Origin: Juglans regia
Lineage: Eukaryota > Streptophyta > Magnoliopsida > Fagales > Juglandaceae
Assembly: GCF_001411555.2 (NCBI RefSeq)
Contig: NC_049916.1
Coordinates: forward strand, 7,405,889-7,469,888
Direction of reading: 5' to 3'
Length of the DNA stretch: 64,000 nucleotides
Of the stretch, positions 55,688 through 64,000 are shown piece by piece. The translations under genes and the position numbers were made by a program. How positions within the stretch are numbered: the first letter of the stretch is position 1; every line of letters starts with the position of its first letter. Under the pieces are notes generated by a model that was not told where the DNA came from, made no database searches, and worked only from the letters and a program-made list of their open reading frames with translations.

Positions 55688-55746
55688 GGTACCCACCGTT
55701 GGGTACCTTTTGCGGAATCGGCTGACGTGGTTAATGCCACGTCAGC
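55688..55746. other. Two consecutive perfect hairpins
   Basis: GGTACCCA-CCGT-TGGGTACC (55688-55707, 8-bp arms) is followed by GCTGACGTGG-TTAATG-CCACGTCAGC (55721-55746, 10-bp arms). They begin about 20 bp after the minisatellite stops, within attctactaca, a phrase like the ends of the TIR element at 50611. Probably the end of a transposable element. Confidence 0.75.
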
Positions 55747-56250
55747 TAATATTATTTAAGAAAAAAAAACAAAATCGATTTCAAACAGAAATCAAACCCA
55801 TCTCATCTAGCGCCAAACTCATTTCGTAGCAGAATTGTTTGCATCTCAGCTAACTCATTTGAACTAGAAGAAACTGTGAGAACTTGTCATCTTCGTGCCG
55901 TCAACTGAGCATTGGCCATCAACTTGATCCTCTTCATGCTGTCGAACCCATCTGAGCGTTGACCATCAACTTGTCATCTTCGTGCTGTCAAAAATGCGCT
56001 AGAAGAAATTGCGAGAACTTGTCGACTGAGGAATCTGGGTTCGAAAGCTAATGTTTCAGTCACATTCTCAAGGGATAAATTGGCCATTGAGGAATCTGGG
56101 TTTTAGAAGGTGTATCATCAACTCCCCTATCATGAGATTTTCTACGATGCGTGATCGTAGTTTTTCTTCTAGGAGAAATCCAAGTATGATCATAGCCTTC
56201 CTTGGGATTCATAAGGAATTAGGTTTCCTACCCCTTTTCTTTGGAACAAA
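55747..56250. other. Repeat-rich spacer, no supported gene
   Basis: Contains short direct repeats (gaacttgtcatcttcgtgc at 55882 and similar near 55970; gaggaatctgggtt at 56029 and 56090). No coding frame with a domain. Confidence 0.45.
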
Positions 56251-56253
56251 GAC

Positions 56254-56560
56254 TCACTCAATTTCTGACTTGGCTGCCTTGGTAGAGCCTAAGCTACTAG
56301 GCTCAACATTGCTTCTTACACCAATGCTTTTGGAATGTTTAGCAAGAACAAGACTCTGTAATGATTTTGAATTTTTTTCATTTTTTAAAGCTTCATCATT
56401 CCTAGTGCCATTACTCATTGCTGATTTCAAAGTACAATCCACAAGTTGGCCAACTTTGGTGCCACAAATAGTATTTGGAGCAAGACGCTCGGTCACCTGA
56501 TTGATAAAAATTAAAATTTTGTAAAGCTTCCATAATAAAAATAAATAGTAGTAAATACAA
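56254..56560 (-). pseudogene. Coding-like fragment of unknown function
   Basis: The minus-strand frame reads VTERLAPNTICGTKVGQLVD, SAMSNGTRNDEALKNEKNS, SLQSLVLAKHSKSIGVRSN and ends EPSSLGSTKAAKSEIE before losing the frame. The Ser/Lys/Glu-rich composition looks like a real, partly disordered protein rather than AT-rich noise. The antisense frame of 149 residues over the same DNA is taken as the shadow. I do not recognise the family; it could be an exon captured by the surrounding element. Confidence 0.35.
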
Positions 56561-56819
56561 ATGCGCCTCCTCTCTGCCACTTCTCGGTTGTTCCAACCAG
56601 AAACACTAAGCCGTCCCATAACCTAGCACCACCATGATGACACTGTGAAACCTATTGCATGTACCATCACCATGGAACACAAGCCACGTTCTATAATACC
56701 ATAACGTAGTTGCATTAGAGCCATGCTTTGAAATAGTTGAGGCCACAACGCCACCGCCAGCAACAGCAGAAAATGCCGGAGAACAAGTCTCCACCATCAA
56801 ACCCTGCCCAGCCCATACG

Positions 56820-58339
56820 TTGCACTGTAAGTGAGACTCTCTCTATCTCTCTTTGGTTTTATATTTAAGTCATCTAGTCCATCAATCCCTTAAGTGCAAG
56901 CTTTAGATAGATACACATAAAGCTTGAGACTCTAAGTCAGATTACATATATGCCCCCAATTCTTTAGCCACTTGCAATCATGGATTAGGCTATTTTGGAT
57001 CCATGGAAGGTTAAACTATTTTATGGGTAACTAATGGTACGTTTGGAATTCGAAATTGGATTACAAACACTATATTTTTTTACGTGGATATTGCGGAGAA
57101 ACCATTTTAGGGTTTATTATTTTATGGTGACATGTTTGATGATGAAATTGAGAGAAATCAGATGTTTGGACTTGGTAATATTTTTAGAGTTTAATCAAAT
57201 GATTATTTGGAGAAATTATATGAACATCAATTATTTGGAGAGTGATGATACTTTAGGGTCATGATGATTTTAGGCTTTAGGGAAACATATGGTATTTAAG
57301 AACTTTTTGTTTTAATTAGACGATAGTGTTAATAATTTACGTGAAGATACATCTATTTTAGGTAATCGATTGTGCCTTTGAAGTATTTGATTAACTCTAC
57401 AATGTAAGTAGCATGATCATATCCTTCCACGTATGTACAGTAAACAACATTGAAATATTATCATAAAAAATATTATGCATGTATGCCTTTATTGGAAGCC
57501 CCTTTTTATGCACTAAATTATGATTTGATGAAAGTGATTTTCAATGTCATGTTAAGATATGTTTTATATGCATCATGATATTTTTTTTATTTATGATTAT
57601 GATAAGCTATGTCATCATATGTTCTACATGCATCATGGTAAGAAAGATAAAAGACAAGTTATGAAAAAAGATTTAAGAATTGGCTTCAGATATGCATGGT
57701 ACTAATGCAGTCAAGTTGGATGTGGAAGTCACGGACCTAAGTGTGGTCCACCACAGTATGCTATAATCATATCAACGGTTCCCCTTATGGCCACAGGATG
57801 TGGAACCGGTGCACAACCTTGCACACAAGATTAAAGTATGTTGGCCAGTCAGATAAGTCGAGATTAGTCATGATAAGAAATGTCATGCATGTCATAAGCA
57901 TTGTGTTAGTATAAGTATTAAGTACGTATGTATTTCAAGAAAACCTTATGTTTATTATGTTTATTGTATGATGTACTACTTAGTGAGTATTTGACTCATT
58001 TTCTTATGTTTTTATTTTTTATCCCATGTGAAGATCTTTATAATGATGGAGTTGCAGGACGAGAATTGGCTCAGGGAGGCGTGACAGAGGCTAGGTCATA
58101 TGCATAATTTTTACATAATAATTATTATAGTACAAAGTTTGAGAAATTTTAATAAGTGCTTCTGTGTACTCTCTTTTAAATTTTAATGAAGTATGTTTTA
58201 TTTTAAATTATGGAATCTTTTGTACCTAGTGCTTTGATAAGAATAGAAACATTTTTAAAGGCAAAGTTAGTAGCACTCAGATCCCTTAAATTTCTATAAA
58301 TTCACATTATTCTTAACCTTGGGGGAGCGGGGCATTACA
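56820..58339 (+). mobile_element. LTR-like fragment ending GGGGCATTACA
   Basis: The right end, ggagcggggcattaca, mirrors the TGTAACGCCCCG end of the solo LTR at 28247, and the interior has the same character: gcactgtaagtgagactctctctatc at the start resembles gcatgtaactctcttggtaag at 63657, followed by AT-rich DNA and a GC-richer phrase block at 57715-57835. Its left end was not found, and no target duplication is clear. The small plus-strand frame at 57034 has no domain. Confidence 0.45.
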
Positions 58340-58600
58340 CCTAGATTCTAGCTGGCTATTAGTTATAACATATTGCTTTTAATATCTCTTTGTGGCTTTA
58401 ATTGAAAAGCACTATGGTGTAATATATTGTGGCAAGCACTAAAATTAAAGGCAACAAGAGAAATGATTTATATTGATATTTATTTGATGATTCATTGAAA
58501 GATTATTAATTATCATTTTTATTAGTATGAATTATATATACATAAATATTGTTTTATAGATGATGAATTATATAGATATGTATCCTCAAATGGCATGATC
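58340..58600. other. AT-rich spacer
   Basis: Nothing recognised. Confidence 0.5.
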
Positions 58601-60800
58601 ACCAAAATGGAATTCAAAGCTTGCATCAGGCTCTACATCGACATGTTCTAGATGGGGCTAAGGCTTTCATTTTGCCACCCTCTTCTTGATGTTGTGGGTT
58701 GTTTGGGCATGACTCCTACCTAGCTTTTACCTAATGCCTGGAGGATCCTTTTGTTTTGCTGCGTGGTATGGAGGCAAGACCTTGAAGTGGTCAGGGTCGA
58801 GAATCCAAACCAGTAGGTCATGAATTCATTCTTTCATGTACATAGTTCATGAATTCATTCTACTCGCATACTTGTTTTAGGGTCATTCATTTGGAGTCTT
58901 GATATTCCCACGTCAAAAATTGGGTCCAAAAATTATTCTGTGTCTGGGAGGTCTGGAGTTCCTTGTAGGCGATACCTCCCGTCACAAGTTTCTGATTAGG
59001 GCCTCCTAACATTTGGTCCCAAGGCCGTTGTTTCGACTTGAAGCCCACTCGAGATGAGATACCACACCTCGATCTCATCTACATATGGGCTAAAGAGAGT
59101 CCTAATTCCGTAAGCTCCAAGGTATTCCTCACCCGGGAGAATGTCAACCATTTCGTGGTCATGCCGAACCGGTCGCATGTAATGGGTTCCCCATCCTTTG
59201 GCCTATTGACCCTAGGCCATCCCGTGAGTGCAAGAGGGACACCCCTTCATCTTCAAACCCAAAGGGGAAGTGGCCTTGCACAAAGGGGGCCGAATTGTGT
59301 CGTGGTCCCCGCACATGTGCCAACCCCATTGGTCTTGAGGGAGGTTTGCCATCTTGGTCTTCATCTGCTTCCCCTATTTTTGAAGATAGTTGGGCGACCC
59401 AACAAGCCCCACCTCTGCAACACGCTGAGCACCTCATGGACCTGGTCACCCAAGGGGCCCAGGACTTGGATTCATTCCTAGACCCTAATTTTTTTTACAC
59501 GATCCTCAACACCTTTCTCAACCCCTTCCTAGATCTTTCCCTCGAGAGATTTACACTAGTATCCCTTTCATATGCAGCCTCTAGTGACTCTATGGAGATG
59601 ATAGAGAGGGAAGAGGAAAAGTGCAACTAGAGAACTACCAAGAGTGAGACGAAGCGAGCTAAGGCTTATGTCAGCCCGTTTGCTTCCAAAGAGTAGGCTG
59701 CAACCCTGGCTCTGAAGGGTCTATAAAGCATCAGTGCTTTCGTTGGAGGAAAAGTCATCACCATGGAAGATGTTCCTCAAGGGTCCTCGCCTCGTCCAAG
59801 GGTCTTAGACTCCACCCGTGTGCCATCCCTTTTCTTCAACATCGAGGCTGGCAAAACTTTGACCTACTAGTAGTCGAGAATGCTCAGGACCTCGGTGAAT
59901 TCCTCACCACAATATGAGAGTACATTACTCACTTGTGGGTTTCTATACACATTGACTATTTAGAATTGACTGTGCATTCTTTGTAGGGTCTATCTTCTCT
60001 AGCTTAGTGGATTCCCAATGCCAATGCAGATAGGAGTAGAAAGTTCAGTCCTCCCAGTCGTATATGGAGGGAGCTTCTTAGGACGTGTCCGAGGTATCAG
60101 ACCTGCGACGCACCATGGCCTCAAAGAGATCATCTTTGATGATAGCTTAGGGTGATTTCTTGGAGCGTGAATGGGAGATTTGTCAAACCACAATATTTTT
60201 GGAAGATGAGTTGGCCGTTGAATGCTAACTTAACAATGAGTTGTGGGCTAAGTGAGAGGAGTCAATGAAACTACCCAGGCAAAGAAGGACCGATGCTTGA
60301 GGTATTCCAAGATGGTTGCAACAACTAAGGAGTCACATAGGAAGCTTTGTATTGATCTCAACATTGCGCAAGATGAGCTAAAGGGTCTCAAGGCTTGATA
60401 TAGGGACATCGGGAATAGCTTTGCAAGGTCGATGGCATTTTCGTGCAATTAACCGAGTCTGGTGAGGAATTGCAGGGGAAGTTGACAAAGGCCTCGCACC
60501 AAGTTAGTGAGCATGACTCCGAACTCCAAAATGCTAGGAATAATGTAACCCCTCCACAATTGTTTGTGGCCCTTCAAGTTTGCAAATGGGTGTGGTGAAT
60601 TGGGTACAGTCTCGGTCTCCAAACGTTAAGGAGGTTCTTGTTGGCTAGCCCTAGAGCTAACTTGAAAGCTTTGGACCTATGCACCTTTCTTCATGACTCG
60701 ATGGCTATAGTCATATTGGATTCTTTGGGGACCGACGTAATGTTAGACGCATTCTTTGCCCAACAGCTTCCTCCTCCCGACAGTGGTTCACAACCTTAAT
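58600..60800 (+). pseudogene. Decayed element-derived coding remnant with coiled-coil part
   Basis: GC-richer DNA with protein-like stretches in shifting plus-strand frames: WAKESPNSVSSKVFLTRENV and HFVVMPNRSHVMG (59090-59190), HAEHLMDLVTQGAQDLDSFL (59425-59485), a heptad-like LTESGEELQGKLTKASHQV and SEHDSELQNARNN (60449-60543), and ALDLCTFLHDSMAIVILDSL before a stop at about 60798. This is reminiscent of the long coiled-coil proteins carried by non-autonomous Tat-like elements, but I recognise no catalytic domain and the assignment is inference. Many stops are present. Confidence 0.4.
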
Positions 60801-61130
60801 TATGTTTTTTTTTTTTTGGCAATAGTGGTTGAAGGTAACTAACATTTCTTGTACTGGCTCATTTGTATTAGAGGCTAATTCCATAGTTGATTGTAATGTT
60901 ATGCCTTTACTTTCAACATTATGCATTATCTAATATTAGTTAGTTAATGTTGCCTTTTGACACATTTTAGGACCCATGCCTTTGAGGGTTTTACCCCACC
61001 TGACTTGCTTGCTCGCATGTTATTGGGGTGCAAGGTTGAATCTAGTTGCTCAGAGGTACGTCCCACTCAATTCCCTATCTTAGCCTTGGTCGCCAACAAT
61101 TGGTGCGAGTGTTAACCCTAGTCACATGTG
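60801..61130. other. Spacer between coding remnant and array
   Basis: Non-coding, with a T-run at about 60805-60817; leads into the array. Confidence 0.45.
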
Positions 61131-61640
61131 TGTGAGTTAACACCTAGTTGCTCACCCAGGGGGCATGTAAGGGAGCGGGAGATTCTCTCAATCTCTATTT
61201 TGGCAAAGGCTAATCTTGGTCGCATGCACGTGCGTTAGCCATAGTCTCTAGCAATTAGCATGAGTGTTAACCACGATCGCCTACGCGTGTGTTAACACTC
61301 AGTTGCTGGCCCTACATGGGTGCTTAGGGAGTAGGAGATTCTCTCGATTGTTACTTTGGCGAAGACTAACCTCGGTCGCATGCACGCGTGTTAACACTTG
61401 GTTGCTTGCTTAATGGGTGTGCTAAGGGAGCAGAAGATTCTCTCAAGTGTTATTTTGGCGAAGGCTAACCTTAGTCATATGTGCGTGTATTAGCCTTGGC
61501 CACCAATGATTAGCGCAAGTATTAATCCTGGTCGCACGAGCGTGCGTTAACACCTAGTTGCCTACCTAACGGGCATTCCCAGGGAGTGACATACTCTCTT
61601 GACCACTACTTTGGCGAAGGTTAATCCCTGTCGCGAAACC
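61130..61640 (+). repeat. Degenerate tandem array, ~150-bp units, about four copies
   Basis: The anchor GGGAGCGGGAGATTCTCTC or its variants recurs at 61171, 61327, 61436 and 61582 (steps 156, 109, 146). Between anchors the order is tttggcgaaggctaacc, tcggtcgcatgcacgtg, gtgttaacacctagttgc. In place and style it parallels the array in the Tat-like element at 11.2-12.4 kb. Confidence 0.75.
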
Positions 61641-62765
61641 CCGTGATGGTTAAGTTAGAGAAGAATAAGTTTTCTCCTAGTAGTAAAATCTAAAAGAGCG
61701 AGCGAGCCCTTAGAACGTACTTGGTGACTCATTTTAAACCGAGAAGCTTAGTATGATATAGACCCGATATAGTAACATTCCTTTCGGAGCACGATTTTGT
61801 TGTGGATAGTGCCATTCCGGCATGAGTATCCCGCCCAGACTTTGTCTCGACAAATATCGTGTTTAGAAGGATTTAGTCAGTTGTAGTTTTTAATCGAGTA
61901 CTATGCCTCGGCTCTATTCTTGGCACTATACATTGCGTTTAATTAAGTTTTTATTATTTAGTCGCCTTACCTCATGTGGGTCTCTTGCAACTACGTCTTT
62001 GGTTGCCTGTTATCCTTTACTCTCCTGCTATGCACTCAAGTTTTCTCATTAGTCGCCTACAGCTCTTTCCTTGCCTAACGTATATTTGGACACAACACGA
62101 GGTATAACTCATCTTTGGGAGTTTGGAGTCGAGCCAACCTTAGAATAGGAGTGGGTTAAGTTGATGCCCCTTTTGAGAGAATGTCTTAAATAAGAGTGGT
62201 AGTTTCAGTTGAAACTCGAAAGAAATGGGTACAAAACAGAAAAATGGTCTCAGAAGTGTTATCAACATTGGGCTTAAAAATGATGAGTGTGTCCAAACGT
62301 CTTGGGTGATAAGATGTTTCGAGAATCAAATCACTTAAGAATTTGGCTCTGTCAAAGACTAAGAAGGCTCTTGTGTGATTAAGAACTCTGACTTCTGGAA
62401 CCCAAGGAACTTAGGTTGTTCATGACTGTTAGGTTTCAACCAATGGTTAATCAAGCTAATCACTAGGCTTGATTTTGATCTTCATCAATTTACAACTAAA
62501 AGTCCAGGCGGCAGATATGTTTACTACATTCCGACTTATTCGTCCAAAATGAGACATTTGGACTTCTATCCCAACCCAACATATCATTTTCAATTCACCA
62601 TCATTTTAACCATTATCCTTTCATTAATGTCTAATGTGGCATGGCAGGTAGATTAGTGAAAAATAACAACGATATGAGATGATGAGAATGTAATAATTAA
62701 TAGGAAAAAGTTGCAACATATCATGTAATCTTACATCCCCTCTAGTTAAACTGGACTTTATAAAC
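61641..62765. other. Non-coding stretch before the final LTR
   Basis: No frame, RNA gene or repeat border recognised. Confidence 0.5.
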
Positions 62766-64000
62766 TGTAACACCCGGATCCAAAATTTGTATAGTTGGAC
62801 TTTAGATTATTTATTTATTGGAGCTTGGTATTCTAAGTTTTTATTTTACGAACTTTGATTTTTTTATTTTATTTTCTTCACACGTTTATGTTTTCCTGCA
62901 TGTTTTTTTTTTTTTTTTTTATTTCCTTCTCTTTCGGTCTTTTATCTCTTATTTCTCGTAAGGTTTTTTTTTTCTCTCGTTCACGTCGTGCATGCACACA
63001 CACAACACAAACTTTCATCCGCGCTCACGTCTCTCTCTCTCTCGGCTCTCTAGGGTTTCACGTCATATATATATAGACACTCATAGGTTTTTTCCCAACC
63101 TATTAGAAACTGCCCAGACTCTAGCCGCCGCACCACCTTGGAATCGCAAGCCCAGCCTCCATTCCCTCCGTTGCATGCACTCCCATACTGAGAGTCACCC
63201 CACGTAAGCCAGCCCTCCGTCGTCCCTTTTACCGCCACCAGTGCACCCCTCATAAGCCTCTGATCAGCTAACCCATCTCCACCGTGCACCGACCAGAATT
63301 CACGCTGCCCTCCCAAACGAAATCGACGCAACCGTGCATGCTTTGCATCTCCACGGATCACAACTCCACCTCGCCGTGCATCACCTCCTCTTGGCCATCA
63401 TTGGAGTCCAGCTTCTCCGCTGTACTCGACCTGCACCACTACCAGAGTGCTGAGAAACAACCATCTACAGAGTGAGTCGAAACTCCTCTATTTTGAGTCT
63501 GAAAAACAGAGCATTTGGTTGCTCCCCCAAGCACGGCAGTTTCGCAATACCAACCCTTTCGGGCATCTCCTCCGCAGCGCAAAGGGAACCTGTAATCCAG
63601 CACCTCAGCCATGCCTCACCGTGCCACCGACGATAGCCACCCCAGGCCGTCGCCGCATGTAACTCTCTTGGTAAGGAGTCCTCTCTCTCTCCATCTCCTT
63701 CTCGGTGCTCTCGTATCTCTTTCTCTCTCACTTATCTCTCTCTCTCAGTGCCTCACCACCGTGACCTTCTTCGCCGCGTCGCATGCAGCTCCTCTCTTGG
63801 CGGTAAGTACCTCGCGCTCCTGTTCTCATGGTTGTGCACCGAGACTGCGTGAATGCAATTCCAGTATACGTAAACTTATTTTTTTTTGCATGGTAGTTGA
63901 AGATGAATTACAGTTTTACCCTTAGTTTTAGAATGTGTTCAAGTTGATATATTTTGGTCTGTTTTTACGTGGTTTATACGGGTGGTATAAGAAAAGTTTA
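62766..64000 (+). mobile_element. Second copy of the 28-kb LTR family, cut by the window end
   Basis: TGTAACACCCGGATCC at 62766 and ggttggactttag-like tagttggactttagatta, ttatttattggagcttggt, gtctctctctctctcggctc match, in order, the reverse complement of the solo LTR from its 30967 end. A likely TATA element (TATATATATAGA) lies at 63065-63076, fitting an LTR promoter with transcription toward the window end. No polypurine tract precedes it, so it is a 5' LTR or another solo LTR. The 60-100-residue frames in it are not conserved as proteins. Confidence 0.75.
63065..63076 (+). promoter_or_regulatory. Candidate TATA box of the final LTR
   Basis: TATATATATAGA about 300 bp after the LTR start, followed by a GC-rich leader-like region. 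Confidence 0.4.

Overview
The window looks like nuclear DNA of a woody eudicot plant. It is AT-rich and gene-poor, dominated by nested and decayed retrotransposons and MITEs of plant type, and it holds one clear ordinary gene, an intronless GRAS/DELLA regulator. The plant-type LINEs (DUF4283 ORF1, RNase H after the reverse transcriptase), the TRIM and the Tat-like gypsy element all fit a flowering plant. The MITE family with CGTTTG ends and GAGATGAG subterminal repeats makes me think of Fagales, but that is only an impression.

Layout. 1-8257: the edge of a Ty3-gypsy LTR on the minus strand, a long non-coding stretch, a poly(A)-ended retrosequence, a miniature TRIM retroelement, a gypsy polyprotein tail and a Tourist-like MITE. 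8258-19324: an 11-kb non-autonomous Tat-like gypsy element with two LTRs, a broken gag and protease, no polymerase, several tandem arrays, a hAT-like insertion and an antisense open frame of the Transposase_28 kind. 19325-20510: a 5'-truncated LINE. 20516-25676: a second non-autonomous LTR element without gag or pol, filled with two related satellite arrays (113 bp and 58 bp) and carrying a MITE in its 3' LTR. 26509-32526: two LINE 3' ends in a row, the first split by a 2.7-kb solo LTR with a perfect 5-bp target duplication. 33297-39060: a nearly full-length but decayed LINE on the minus strand, with a MITE near its RT active site.

39975-44488 is a structurally complete Copia element (260-bp LTRs, GTACC target duplication, Met-tRNA primer site, polypurine tract) whose gag-pol is broken by many stops and frameshifts; it may sit in the last exon of an unrecognised gene. 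46016-47860 (minus) is the DELLA gene, 614 residues, apparently intact, with DELLA, TVHYNP, VHVID and SAW motifs. Its upstream flank, 48.2-53.8 kb, is a dense cluster of at least four MITE families. 55048-55670 is a foldback-rich minisatellite next to two perfect hairpins; 56.8-58.3 kb is an LTR-like piece; 58.6-61.6 kb is a decayed coding remnant plus a tandem array; 62766 to the end is a second copy of the LTR family seen as a solo LTR at 28 kb.

Functionally, only the DELLA gene and perhaps the uninterrupted LINE frame at 31.1-32.4 kb look able to make a full protein. The rest records repeated insertion, nesting, tandem amplification and LTR-LTR recombination. I found no new enzymatic or defence system; the most unusual structures are the two non-autonomous LTR elements with internal arrays.
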